Notes: generated from the letters alone by a model not told the origin. Shown: positions 11,701 to 24,787, counted from the stretch's first letter. The stretch is DNA of 64,000 nt from Macrostomum hystrix (GCA_950097015.1 CATNEN010000001.1:6061001-6125000), one strand, 5' to 3'. A program made the numbers and translations.

Positions 11701-14700
11701 CCTCATTCTGTAAAATCAGCTCCTCATTCTGTAAAATCAGCTCCCCATTCTGTAAAATCAGCTCCTCATTCTATAAAATCAGCTCCTCATTCTGTAAAAT
11801 CAGCTCCCCATTCTGTAAAATCAGCTCCCCATTCTGTAAAATCAGCTCCTCATTCTGTAAAATCAGTCCCTCATTCTGTAAAATCAGCTCCCCATTCTGT
11901 AAAATCAGCTCCCCATTCTGTAAAATCTGCTCTTGATTCTGTAAAATCAGCTTCTCATTCTGTAAAATCAGCTCCTCATTCCGTAAAATCAGCTCCTCAT
12001 TCTGTAAAATCAGTCCCTCATTCTGTAAAATCAGCTCCCCATTCTGTAAAATCAGCTCCTCATTCTGTAAAATCAGCTTCTCATTCTGTAAAATCAGCTC
12101 CTCATTCTGTAAAATCAGCTCCTCATTCTGTAAAATCAGCTCCTCATTCTGTAAAATCAGCTCCCCATTCTGTAAAATCAGCTCCTCATTCTGTAAAATC
12201 AGCTTCTCATTCTGTAAAATCAGCTCCTCATTCCGTAAAATCAGCTCCTCATTCTGTAAAATCAGCTCCTCATTCTGTAAAATCAGCTCCCCATTCTGTA
12301 AAATCAGCTTCTCATTCTGTAAAATCAGCTTCTCATTCTGTAAAATCAGCTTCTCATCCTGTAAAATCAGTCCCTCATTCTGTAAAATCAGCTCCTCATT
12401 CTGTAAAATCAGCTTCTCATTCTGTAAAATCAGTCCCTCATTCCGTAAAATCAGCTTCTCATTCTGTAAAATCAGCTTCTCATTCTGTAAAATCAGCTCC
12501 TCATTCTGTAAAATCAGCTCCTCATTCTGTAAAATCAGCTCCCCATTCTGTAAAATCAGCTTCTCATTCTGTAAAATCAGCTCCTCATTCTGTAAAATCA
12601 GCTCCTCATTCTGTAAAATCAGCTTCTCATTCTGTAAAATCAGCTCCTCATTCTGTAAAATCAGCTCCTCATTCTGTAAAATCAGCTCCTCATTCTGTAA
12701 AATCAGCTCCCCATTCTGTAAAATCTGCTCTTGATTCTGTAAAATCAGTCCCTCATTCTGTAAAATCAGCTCCTCATTCTGTAAAATCAGCTCCCCATTC
12801 TGTAAAATCTGCTCTTGATTCTGTAAAATCAGTCCCTCATTCTGTAAAATCAGCTCCTCATTCTGTAAAATCAGCTCCCCATTCTGTAAAATCTGCTCTT
12901 GATTCTGTAAAATCAGCTTCTCATTCTGTAAAATCAGCTCCTCATTCTGTAAAATCAGCTCCTCATTCTGTAAAATCAGCTCCTCATTCTGTAAAATCAG
13001 CTCCCCATTCTGTAAAATCAGCTCCTCATTCTGTAAAATCAGCTTCTCATTCTGTAAAATCAGCTCCTCATTCCGTAAAATCAGCTCCTCATTCTGTAAA
13101 ATCAGCTCCTCATTCTGTAAAATCAGCTCCCCATTCTGTAAAATCAGCTTCTCATTCTGTAAAATCAGCTTCTCATTCTGTAAAATCAGCTTCTCATCCT
13201 GTAAAATCAGTCCCTCATTCTGTAAAATCAGCTTCTCATTCTGTAAAATCAGCTTCTCATTCTTTAAAATCAGTCCCTCATTCCGTAAAATCAGCTTCTC
13301 ATTCTGTAAAATCAGCTTCTCATTCTGTAAAATCAGCTCCTCATTCTGTAAAATCAGCTCCTCATTCTGTAAAATCAGCTCCCCATTCTGTAAAATCAGC
13401 TTCTCATTCTGTAAAATCAGCTCCTCATTCTGTAAAATCAGCTCCTCATTCTGTAAAATCAGCTTCTCATTCTGTAAAATCAGCTCCTCATTCTGTAAAA
13501 TCAGCTCCTCATTCTGTAAAATCAGCTCCTCATTCTGTAAAATCAGCTCCTCATTCTGTAAAATCAGCTCCTCATTCTGTAAAATCAGCTCCTCATTCTG
13601 TAAAATCAGCTCCCCATTCTGTAAAATCAGCTCCCCATTCTGTAAAATCTGCTACCCATTCTGTAAAATCTGCTCTTGATTCTGTAAAATCAGTCCCTCA
13701 TTCTGTAAAATCAGCTCCCCATTCTGTAAAATCAGCTCCCCATTCTGTAAAATCTGCTCTTGATTCTGTAAAATCAGTCCCTCATTCTGTAAAATCAGCT
13801 CCTCATTCTGTAAAATCAGCTCCTCATTCTGTAAAATCAGCTCCTCATTCTGTAAAATCAGCTCCTCATTCTGTAAAATCAGCTCCCCATTCTGTAAAAT
13901 CAGCTCCTCATTCTGTAAAATCAGCTTCTCATTCTGTAAAATCAGCTCCTCATTCCGTAAAATCAGCTCCTCATTCTGTAAAATCAGCTCCTCATTCTGT
14001 AAAATCAGCTCCCCATTCTGTAAAATCAGCTTCTCATTCTGTAAAATCAGCTCCTCATTCTGTAAAATCAGCTCCTCATTCTGTAAAATCAGCTTCTCAT
14101 TCTGTAAAATCAGCTCCTCATTCTGTAAAATCAGCTCCTCATTCTGTAAAATCAGCTCCTCATTCTGTAAAATCAGCTCCCCATTCTGTAAAATCTGCTC
14201 TTGATTCTGTAAAATCAGTCCCTCATTCTGTAAAATCAGCTCCTCATTCTGTAAAATCAGCTCCCCATTCTGTAAAATCTGCTCTTGATTCTGTAAAATC
14301 AGTCCCTCATTCTGTAAAATCAGCTCCTCATTCTGTAAAATCAGCTCCCCATTCTGTAAAATCTGCTCTTGATTCTGTAAAATCAGCTTCTCATTCTGTA
14401 AAATCAGCTCCTCATTCTGTAAAATCAGCTCCTCATTCTGTAAAATCAGCTCCTCATTCTGTAAAATCAGCTCCCCATTCTGTAAAATCAGCTCCTCATT
14501 CTGTAAAATCAGCTTCTCATTCTGTAAAATCAGCTCCTCATTCCGTAAAATCAGCTCCTCATTCTGTAAAATCAGCTCCTCATTCTGTAAAATCAGCTCC
14601 CCATTCTGTAAAATCAGCTTCTCATTCTGTAAAATCAGCTTCTCATTCTGTAAAATCAGCTTCTCATCCTGTAAAATCAGTCCCTCATTCTGTAAAATCA

Positions 14701-17700
14701 GCTTCTCATTCTGTAAAATCAGCTTCTCATTCTTTAAAATCAGTCCCTCATTCCGTAAAATCAGCTTCTCATTCTGTAAAATCAGCTTCTCATTCTGTAA
14801 AATCAGCTCCTCATTCTGTAAAATCAGCTCCTCATTCTGTAAAATCAGCTCCCCATTCTGTAAAATCAGCTTCTCATTCTGTAAAATCAGCTCCTCATTC
14901 TGTAAAATCAGCTCCTCATTCTGTAAAATCAGCTTCTCATTCTGTAAAATCAGCTCCTCATTCTGTAAAATCAGCTCCTCATTCTGTAAAATCAGCTCCT
15001 CATTCTGTAAAATCAGCTCCTCATTCTGTAAAATCAGCTCCTCATTCTGTAAAATCAGCTCCTCATTCTGTAAAATCAGCTCCCCATTCTGTAAAATCAG
15101 CTCCCCATTCTGTAAAATCTGCTACCCATTCTGTAAAATCTGCTCTTGATTCTGTAAAATCAGTCCCTCATTCTGTAAAATCAGCTCCCCATTCTGTAAA
15201 ATCAGCTCCCCATTCTGTAAAATCTGCTCTTGATTCTGTAAAATCAGTCCCTCATTCTGTAAAATCAGCTCCTCATTCTGTAAAATCAGCTCCTCATTCT
15301 GTAAAATCAGCTCCTCATTCTGTAAAATCAGCTCCCCATTCTGTAAAATCAGCTCCTCATTCTGTAAAATCAGCTTCTCATTCTGTAAAATCAGCTCCTC
15401 ATTCTGTAAAATCAGTCCCTCATTTCGTAAAATCAGCTTCTCATTCTGTAAAATCAGCTTCTCATTATGTAAAATCAGCTCCTCATTCTGTAAAATCAGC
15501 TCCTCATTCTGTAAAATCAGCTCCCCATTCTGTAAAATCAGCTTCTCATTCTGTAAAATCAGCTCCTCATTCTGTAAAATCAGCTCCTCATTCTGTAAAA
15601 TCAGCTTCTCATTCTGTAAAATCAGCTCCTCATTCTGTAAAATCAGCTCCTCATTCTGTAAAATCAGCTCCTCATTCTGTAAAATCAGCTCCTCATTCTG
15701 TAAAATCAGCTCCTCATTCTGTAAAATCAGCTCCTCATTCTGTAAAATCAGCTCCCCATTCTGTAAAATCAGTCCCTCATTCTGTAAAATCAGCTTCTCA
15801 TTCTGTAAAATCAGCTTCTCATTCTGTAAAATCAGTCCCTCATTCCGTAAAATCAGCTTCTCATTCTGTAAAATCAGCTTCTCATTCTGTAAAATCAGCT
15901 CCTCATTCTGTAAAATCAGCTCCTCATTCTGTAAAATCAGCTCCCCATTCTGTAAAATCAGCTTCTCATTCTGTAAAATCAGCTCCTCATTCTGTAAAAT
16001 CAGCTCCTCATTCTGTAAAATCAGCTTCTCATTCTGTAAAATCAGCTCCTCATTCTGTAAAATCAGCTCCTCATTCTGTAAAATCATCTTCTCATTCTGT
16101 AAAATCTGCTCCTCATTCTGTAAAATCAGCTCCTCATTCTGTAAAATCAGCTCCTCATTCTGTAAAATCAGCTCCTCATTCTGTAAAATCAGCTCCTCAT
16201 TCTGTAAAATCAGCTCCTCATTCTGTAAAATCAGCTCCTCATTCTGTAAAATCAGCTCCTCATTCTGTAAAATCAGCTCCCCATTCTGTAAAATCTGCTC
16301 TTGATTCTGTAAAATCAGTCCCTCATTCTGTAAAATCAGCTCCCCATTCTGTAAAATCAGCTCCCCATTCTGTAAAATCTGCTCTTGATTCTGTAAAATC
16401 AGTCCCTCATTCTGTAAAATCAGCTCCTCATTCTGTAAAATCAGCTCCCCATTCCGTAAAATCTGCTCTTGATTCTGTAAAATCAGCTTCTCATCCTGTA
16501 AAATCAGCCACTCATTCTGTAAAATCAGCTCCCCATTCTGTAAAATCTGCTCTTGATTCTGTAAAATCAGCTCCTCATTCTGTAAAATCTGCTACCCATT
16601 CTGTAAAATCTGCTCTTGATTCTGTAAAATCAGTCCCTCATTCTGTAAAATCAGCTCCCCATTCTGTAAAATCAGCTCCCCATTCTGTAAAATCTGCTCT
16701 TGATTCTGTAAAATCAGTCCCTCATTCTGTAAAATCAGCTCCTCATTCTGTAAAATCAGCTCCTCATTCTGTAAAATCAGCTCCTCATTCTGTAAAATCA
16801 GCTCCCCATTCTGTAAAATCAGCTCCTCATTCTGTAAAATCAGCTTCTCATTCTGTAAAATCAGCTCCTCATTCTGTAAAATCAGTCCCTCATTTCGTAA
16901 AATCAGCTTCTCATTCTGTAAAATCAGCTTCTCATTCTGTAAAATCAGCTCCTCATTCTGTAAAATCAGCTCCTCATTCTGTAAAATCAGCTCCCCATTC
17001 TGTAAAATCAGCTTCTCATTCTGTAAAATCAGCTCCTCATTCTGTAAAATCAGCTCCTCATTCTGTAAAATCAGCTTCTCATTCTGTAAAATCAGCTCCT
17101 CATTCTGTAAAATCAGCTCCTCATTCTGTAAAATCAGCTCCTCATTCTGTAAAATCAGCTCCTCATTCTGTAAAATCAGCTCCCCATTCTGTAAAATCAG
17201 TCCCTCATTCTGTAAAATCAGCTTCTCATTCTGTAAAATCAGCTTCTCATTCTGTAAAATCAGTCCCTCATCCCGTAAAATCAGCTTCTCATTCTGTAAA
17301 ATCAGCTTCTCATTCTGTAAAATCAGCTCCTCATTCTGTAAAATCAGCTCCTCATTCTGTAAAATCAGCTCCCCATTCTGTAAAATCAGCTTCTCATTCT
17401 GTAAAATCAGCTCCTCATTCTGTAAAATCAGCTCCTCATTCTGTAAAATCAGCTTCTCATTCTGTAAAATCAGCTCCTCATTCTGTAAAATCAGCTCCTC
17501 ATTCTGTAAAATCAGCTCCTCATTCTGTAAAATCAGCTCCTCATTCTGTAAAATCAGCTCCTCATTCTGTAAAATCAGCTCCTCATTCTGTAAAATCAGC
17601 TCCTCATTCTGTAAAATCAGCTCCTCATTCTGTAAAATCAGCTCCCCATTCTGTAAAATCTGCTCTTGATTCTGTAAAATCAGTCCCTCATTCTGTAAAA

Positions 17701-20700
17701 TCAGCTCCCCATTCTGTAAAATCAGCTCCCCATTCTGTAAAATCTGCTCTTGATTCTGTAAAATCAGTCCCTCATTCTGTAAAATCAGCTCCTCATTCTG
17801 TAAAATCAGCTCCCCATTCCGTAAAATCTGCTCTTGATTCTGTAAAATCAGCTTCTCATCCTGTAAAATCAGCCACTCATTCTGTAAAATCAGCTCCCCA
17901 TTCTGTAAAATCTGCTCTTGATTCTGTAAAATCAGCTCCTCATTCTGTAAAATCAGCTCCTCATCCTGTAATATCAGCCACTCATTCTGTAAAATCAGCT
18001 CCTCATTCTGTAAAATCAGCCACTCATTCTGTAAAATCAGCTCCCCATTCTGTAAAATCTGCTCTTGATTCTGTAAAATCAGCTCCTCATTCTGTAAAAT
18101 CAGCTCCTCATCCTGTAATATCAGCCACTCATTCTGTAAAATCAGCTCCTCATCCTGTAATATCAGCCACTCATTCTGTAAAATCAGCTCCTCATCCTGT
18201 AAAATCAGCCACTCATTCTGTAAAATCAGCTCCTCATCCTGTAATATCAGCCACTCATTCTGTAAAATCAGCTCCTCATTCTGTAAAATCAGCCACTCAT
18301 TCTGTAAAATCAGTCCCTCATTCTGTAAAATCAGCTCCCCATTCTGTAAAATCAGCTCCCCATTCTGTAAAATCTGCTCTTGATTCTGTAAAATCAGTCC
18401 CTCATTCTGTAAAATCAGCTCCTCATTCTGTAAAATCAGCTCCCCATTCCGTAAAATCTGCTCTTGATTCTGTAAAATCAGCTTCTCATCCTGTAAAATC
18501 AGCCACTCATTCTGTAAAATCAGCTCCCCATTCTGTAAAATCTGCTCTTGATTCTGTAAAATCAGCTCCTCATTCTGTAAAATCAGCTCCTCATCCTGTA
18601 ATATCAGCCACTCATTCTGTAAAATCAGCTCCTCATCCTGTAAAATCAGCCACTCATTCTGTAAAATCAGCTCCCCATTCTGTAAAATCAGCTCCCCATT
18701 CTGTAAAATCTGCTACCCATTCTGTAAAATCTGCTCTTGATTCTGTAAAATCAGTCCCTCATTCTGTAAAATCAGCTCCCCATTCTGTAAAATCTGCTCC
18801 CCATTCTGTAAAATCTGCTCTTGATTCTGTAAAATCAGTCCCTCATTCTGTAAAATCAGCTCCTCATTCTGTAAAATCAGCTCCTCATTCTGTAAAATCA
18901 GCTCCTCATTCTGTAAAATCAGCTCCCCATTCTGTAAAATCTGCTCTTGATTCTGTAAAATCAGCTTCTCATTCTGTAAAATCAGCTCCTCATTCTGTAA
19001 AATCAGTCCCTCATTTCGTAAAATCAGCTTCTCATTCTGTAAAATCAGCTTCTCATTATGTAAAATCAGCTCCTCATTCTGTAAAATCAGCTCCTCATTC
19101 TGTAAAATCAGCTCCCCATTCTGTAAAATCAGCTTCTCATTCTGTAAAATCAGCTCCTCATTCTGTAAAATCAGCTCCTCATTCTGTAAAATCAGCTTCT
19201 CATTCTGTAAAATCAGCTCCTCATTCTGTAAAATCAGCTCCTCATTCTGTAAAATCAGCTCCTCATTCTGTAAAATCAGCTCCTCATTCTGTAAAATCAG
19301 CTCCTCATTCTGTAAAATCAGCTCCTCATTCTGTAAAATCAGCTCCCCATTCTGTAAAATCAGTCCCTCATTCTGTAAAATCAGCTTCTCATTCTGTAAA
19401 ATCAGCTTCTCATTCTGTAAAATCAGTCCCTCATTCCGTAAAATCAGCTTCTCATTCTGTAAAATCAGCTTCTCATTCTGTAAAATCAGCTCCTCATTCT
19501 GTAAAATCAGCTCCTCATTCTGTAAAATCAGCTCCCCATTCTGTAAAATCAGCTTCTCATTCTGTAAAATCAGCTCCTCATTCTGTAAAATCAGCTCCTC
19601 ATTCTGTAAAATCAGCTTCTCATTCTGTAAAATCAGCTCCTCATTCTGTAAAATCAGCTCCTCATTCTGTAAAATCATCTTCTCATTCTGTAAAATCTGC
19701 TCCTCATTCTGTAAAATCAGCTCCTCATTCTGTAAAATCAGCTCCTCATTCTGTAAAATCAGCTCCTCATTCTGTAAAATCAGCTCCTCATTCTGTAAAA
19801 TCAGCTCCTCATTCTGTAAAATCAGCTCCTCATTCTGTAAAATCAGCTCCTCATTCTGTAAAATCAGCTCCCCATTCTGTAAAATCTGCTCTTGATTCTG
19901 TAAAATCAGTCCCTCATTCTGTAAAATCAGCTCCCCATTCTGTAAAATCAGCTCCCCATTCTGTAAAATCTGCTCTTGATTCTGTAAAATCAGTCCCTCA
20001 TTCTGTAAAATCAGCTCCTCATTCTGTAAAATCAGCTCCCCATTCCGTAAAATCTGCTCTTGATTCTGTAAAATCAGCTTCTCATCCTGTAAAATCAGCC
20101 ACTCATTCTGTAAAATCAGCTCCCCATTCTGTAAAATCTGCTCTTGATTCTGTAAAATCAGCTCCTCATTCTGTAAAATCAGCTCCCCATTCTGTAAAAT
20201 CTGCTCTTGATTCTGTAAAATCAGTCCCTCATTCTGTAAAATCAGCTCCCCATTCTGTAAAATCAGCTCCCCATTCTGTAAAATCTGCTCTTGATTCTGT
20301 AAAATCAGTCCCTCATTCTGTAAAATCAGCTCCTCATTCTGTAAAATCAGCTCCTCATTCTGTAAAATCAGCTCCTCATTCTGTAAAATCAGCTCCCCAT
20401 TCTGTAAAATCAGCTCCTCATTCTGTAAAATCAGCTTCTCATTCTGTAAAATCAGCTCCTCATTCTGTAAAATCAGTCCCTCATTTCGTAAAATCAGCTT
20501 CTCATTCTGTAAAATCAGCTTCTCATTCTGTAAAATCAGCTCCTCATTCTGTAAAATCAGCTCCTCATTCTGTAAAATCAGCTCCCCATTCTGTAAAATC
20601 AGCTTCTCATTCTGTAAATCAGCTCCTCATTCGTAAAATCAGCTCCCTCATTCTGTAAAATCAGCTTCTCATTCTGTAAATCAGCTCCTCATTCTGTAAA

Positions 20701-22880
20701 ATCAGCTCCTCATTCTGTAAAATCAGCTCCTCATTCTGTAAAATCAGCTCCTCATTCTGTAAAATCAGCTTCCCCATTCTGTAAAATCAGTCCCTCATTC
20801 TGTAAAATCAGCTCTCATTCTGTAAAATCAGAAATCAGCTCCTCATTCTGTAAATCAGCTCCCCATTCTGTAAAATCAGTCCCATTTCTGTAAAATCAGT
20901 CCCTCATTCTGTAAAATCAGCTTCTCATTCTGTAAAATCAGCTTCTCATTCTGTAAAATCAGTCCCTCATCCCGTAAAATCAGCTTCTCATTCTGTAAAA
21001 TCAGCTTCTCATTCTGTAAAATCAGCTCCTCATTCTGTAAAATCAGCTCCTCATTCTGTAAAATCAGCTCCCCATTCTGTAAAATCAGCTTCTCATTCTG
21101 TAAAATCAGCTCTCATTCTGTAAAATCAGCTCCTCATTCTGTAAAATCAGCTTCTCATTCTGTAAAATCAGCTCCTCATTCTGTAAAATCAGCTCCTCAT
21201 TCTGTAAAATCAGCTCCTCATTCTGTAAAATCAGCTCCTCATTCTGTAAAATCAGCTCCTCATTCTGTAAAATCAGCTCCTCATTCTGTAAAATCAGCTC
21301 CTCATTCTGTAAAATCAGCTCCTCATTCTGTAAAATCAGCTCCCCATTCTGTAAAATCTGCTCTTGATTCTGTAAAATCAGTCCCTCATTCTGTAAAATC
21401 AGCTCCCCATTCTGTAAAATCAGCTCCCCATTCTGTAAAATCTGCTCTTGATTCTGTAAAATCAGTCCCTCATTCTGTAAAATCAGCTCCTCATTCTGTA
21501 AAATCAGCTCCCCATTCCGTAAAATCTGCTCTTGATTCTGTAAAATCAGCTTCTCATCCTGTAAAATCAGCCACTCATTCTGTAAAATCAGCTCCCCATT
21601 CTGTAAAATCTGCTCTTGATTCTGTAAAATCAGCTCCTCATTCTGTAAAATCAGCTCCTCATCCTGTAATATCAGCCACTCATTCTGTAAAATCAGCTCC
21701 TCATTCTGTAAAATCAGCCACTCATTCTGTAAAATCAGCTCCCCATTCTGTAAAATCTGCTCTTGATTCTGTAAAATCAGCTCCTCATTCTGTAAAATCA
21801 GCTCCTCATCCTGTAATATCAGCCACTCATTCTGTAAAATCAGCTCCTCATCCTGTAATATCAGCCACTCATTCTGTAAAATCAGCTCCTCATCCTGTAA
21901 AATCAGCCACTCATTCTGTAAAATCAGCTCCTCATCCTGTAATATCAGCCACTCATTCTGTAAAATCAGCTCCTCATTCTGTAAAATCAGCCACTCATTC
22001 TGTAAAATCAGTCCCTCATTCTGTAAAATCAGCTCCCCATTCTGTAAAATCAGCTCCCCATTCTGTAAAATCTGCTCTTGATTCTGTAAAATCAGTCCCT
22101 CATTCTGTAAAATCAGCTCCTCATTCTGTAAAATCAGCTCCCCATTCCGTAAAATCTGCTCTTGATTCTGTAAAATCAGCTTCTCATCCTGTAAAATCAG
22201 CCACTCATTCTGTAAAATCAGCTCCCCATTCTGTAAAATCTGCTCTTGATTCTGTAAAATCAGCTCCTCATTCTGTAAAATCAGCTCCTCATCCTGTAAT
22301 ATCAGCCACTCATTCTGTAAAATCAGCTCCTCATCCTGTAAAATCAGCCACTCATTCTGTAAAATCAGCTCCTCATCCTGTAATATCAGCCACTCATTCT
22401 GTAAAATCAGCTCCTCATCCTGTAAAATCAGCCACTCATTCTGTAAAATCAGCTCCTCATCCTGTAATATCAGCCACTCATTCTGTAAAATCAGCTCCTC
22501 ATCCTGTAATATCAGCCACTCATTCTGTAAAATCAGCTCCTCATCCTGTAATATCAGCCACTCATTCTGTAAAATCAGCCACTCATTCTGTAAAATCAGC
22601 TTCTCATTCTGTAAAATCAGCCACTCATTCTGTAAAATCAGCCACTCATTCTGTAAAATCAGCTCCTCATTCTGTAAAATCAGCCACTCATTCTGTAAAA
22701 TCAGCTCCTCATTCTGTAAAATCAGCTCCTCATTCTGTAAAATCAGCTTCTCATTCTGTAAAATCAGCCACTCATTCTGTAAAATCAGCCACTCATTCTG
22801 TAAAATCAGCTCCTCATTCTGTAAAATCAGCCACTCATTCTGTAAAATCAGCCACTCATTCTGTAAAATCGGGCCTTCAT
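5731..22880. repeat. Giant 21-bp minisatellite, about 816 copies (17.1 kb)
   Basis: The unit core is CATTCTGTAAAATCAGC followed by a variable four-base stretch (TCCT, TCCC, TTCT, CACT and others); a GAT-for-CAT variant is common. Because 21 is divisible by three and the unit has no stop in several frames, very long open frames arise on both strands. The + strand frame reads Ala-Pro-His-Ser-Val-Lys-Ser repeats for about 4975 codons without an ATG at its start. Marker variants recur at multiples of 21: the GCTACCC variant is at 10060, 13651, 15121, 16591 and 18712, showing block duplications of 171, 70, 70 and 101 units. At 22270-22600 a 42-bp dimer dominates. The array fills one intron of the cysteine-rich gene, whose flanking exon phases match across it. 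Confidence 0.97.
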
Positions 22881-23214
22881 TCGGTTAAATTTTGCTTATC
22901 GATTATTCAACCTCGATCTGAGATTTTCAACCCCTGAAGGACACGCACGTCAATCTCAGAGTGTTAAGTGTACCATATGCTTTTCGTTCAACCTTTTTGA
23001 AGCTCTCGCCATGATTGTAATGCAGTTTCAGAGGCTAATCGACCATTTTTTACCTCTTACCCGATCAATGCAGCATGCAGGAAGGAAGGAATGGATTGAG
23101 AAAGTCAATACTTCTAAAGCTTTTCGCTTTTTTTCTGCCAAAAGGAACAGTAAACAAGAAATGCACTGCATTTTTAGTCGTGAATTATCTTTAGCAAGTC
23201 TAGCAAAAATGCAA

Positions 23215-23662
23215 TCTCGATCAGTGTACTCAATCAGCTGGTGCAATCTCAATCAGTGTGCTCAATCAGCTGATGCGATCTCAATCAGTGTGCTCAATCA
23301 GCTGATGCGATCTCAATCAGTGTGCTCAATCAGCTGGTGCAATCTCAATCAGTGTGCTCAATCAGCTGGTGCAATCTCAATCAGTGTGCTCAATCAGCTG
23401 GTGCAATCTCAATCAGTGTGCTCAATCAGCTGGTGCAATCTCAATCAGTGTGCTCAATCAGCTGGTGCAATCTCAATCAGTGTGCTCAATCAGTGTGCTC
23501 AATCAGTGTGCTCAATCAGCTGGTGCAATCTCAATCAGTGTGCTCAATCAGCTGGTGCAATCTCAATCAGTGTGCTCAATCAGTGTGCTCAATCAGTGTG
23601 CTCAATCAGCTGGTGCAATCTCAATCAGTGTGCTCAATCAGCTGATGGAATCTCGATCAGTG
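23215..23662. repeat. 32-bp minisatellite
   Basis: Units consist of CAATCAGCTGGTGCAATCT plus CAATCAGTGTGCT, with some truncated units repeating only the second half. It is in the same intron as the giant array, about 150 nt before exon F. All three + strand frames are open through it, so the Gln/Ser/Cys-rich frames here are not genes. Confidence 0.93.
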
Positions 23663-23803
23663 TGCTCAATGAGATAATGCATTCAGAAATAATGTTCTCA
23701 ACCATGTGGTTGATGTTAACGGTTTTTAGGTTTTAAGAGACAAAACAATATTATGTATTATATGAATCCTTATTTTTCAACCTTCTCAATTTGCAAACAA
23801 CAG

Positions 23804-24318
23804 CTAAGAACTTCACTTACAAAAACTGCACGGACAACTCAAGTGGCTCGTCATCAGTTCAGTACCAGCCGTTCAGTCGCGTGCTTTTCGCCAACTGCTC
23901 TGCGGGCTGTTACATCTCAGGCAGCAACTATAGTCGGATTAGCTACAACCTGAGTTGCAGCTGGAATGGAACGCTCATTACTCAACCGCCTGATGTCATC
24001 TGCCGACGTTATCCAGTTTGTCCGACAACTTCCCTGCCAACGTCGCTGCCCGCTAGCGGAATTCGACTGGGACTACCTTCGCAGGTGCAAAATCCGGCTC
24101 GAAATGGTATTGAATTTCCTCCTGGAACTATTGTGTCCATGGGTTGCTCGTCCGGCGATTGCTTAGAAGGCGGCAGCACCAATGCCACTGGCCGTAGAGA
24201 TGTGATGATCTGCGTCGATGACGCCTCTGGCGGAGGCAACGAAACAGGAAATTCAACAATGAGCAGCGAACCTAGCGAATTCGGCGCCAGTTGGAGATGG
24301 CTGGCTGGGGAAGAAGCG
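23804..24318 (+). CDS. Exon F of the cysteine-rich gene
   Basis: The acceptor is CAACAG at 23803, phase 1 in; the proposed donor is GCG/GTGCGT at 24318, phase 0 out. It encodes about 172 residues with paired Cys (Asn-Cys-Thr, Ala-Asn-Cys-Ser-Ala-Gly-Cys, Leu-Ser-Cys-Ser-Trp-Asn-Gly) typical of a Sushi-like disulfide module, plus a Gly/Asn/Ser-rich tail. The donor sits at the edge of a G-rich tandem repeat, so the exact 3' end is the least certain in the gene. Confidence 0.6.
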
Positions 24319-24490
24319 GTGCGTGGGGTGGTGGGTGCTGTGATGTGGTGGGTGCTGTGGGGTGGTGGGTGCTGTGGAGTGGTGGGTGCTGTGGGTTGGT
24401 GGGTGCTGTGGAGTGGTGGGTGGTGGGTGCTGTTGGGTGCTGTTAAGTGATGGATGATGTGGAGTGGTGGGTGCTGTGGGGTGGTGGATG
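24319..24490. repeat. G-rich GGTGGGTGCTGTG tandem repeat at a splice donor
   Basis: Imperfect repeats of GGTGGGTGCTGTG begin at the proposed donor of exon F and fill most of the 214-nt intron. They supply many GT dinucleotides and G-runs with G-quadruplex potential. The exon F frame stays open into the repeat until 24450. Confidence 0.85.
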
Positions 24491-24532
24491 CTGCAAATTC
24501 TGGGACTTCAATGTCTCAAATTTTCTCCACAG

Positions 24533-24666
24533 AGTCTGAGCTGTTTGAAACCGGCGTGCTACGGGAATGATATTCAGGAGCTGGTGAGCCTTCTCATTGG
24601 GTCGAGAAACGCCGTCACAAATGTTGGCTACATTCGGGATAACAGCAGTTTTGATGCAGATTTCCT
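24533..24666 (+). CDS. Exon G of the cysteine-rich gene
   Basis: The acceptor is TTCTCCACAG at 24532, phase 0 in; the donor is CCT/GTGAGC at 24666, phase 2 out. It encodes two Cys and a hydrophobic/Asn-rich segment. The frame is the only one matching both neighbours. Confidence 0.6.
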
Positions 24667-24746
24667 GTGAGCGTTCACTTACCTTTCGCTCAGTCTCTGT
24701 ATAATAGACAACCTGCGTTGACTACCTTATTCATGTTGTATTTCAG

Positions 24747-24787
24747 ACAGCTGATTAATCTTCAGCCAAGCATGACAAACTTCTTAA
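24747..24787 (+). CDS. Exon H of the cysteine-rich gene (41 nt)
   Basis: A very short exon between an 80-nt and a 71-nt intron. The acceptor is ATTTCAG, phase 2 in, and the donor is TTAA/GTAAGA, phase 1 out. It encodes about 13 residues. Confidence 0.5.

Noticed and set aside
8054..19678. Minus-strand frames of 230-320 codons with an Ile-Leu-Gln-Asn-Glu repeat
   Set aside because: Shadows of the same minisatellite; two of them are duplicates of one block 3591 bp apart.
5731..20658. A 4975-codon + strand open frame as a real protein
   Set aside because: It lies wholly in a 21-bp tandem array, has no ATG at its start, and frames on the opposite strand are open for the same arithmetic reason. 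The exon phases either side show it is intronic.
5731..22880. CRISPR array
   Set aside because: Contiguous units without spacers in an intron of a eukaryotic gene.
23011..23736. A 241-codon frame over the 32-bp repeat
   Set aside because: All three forward frames are open through the array; no domain or splice support.
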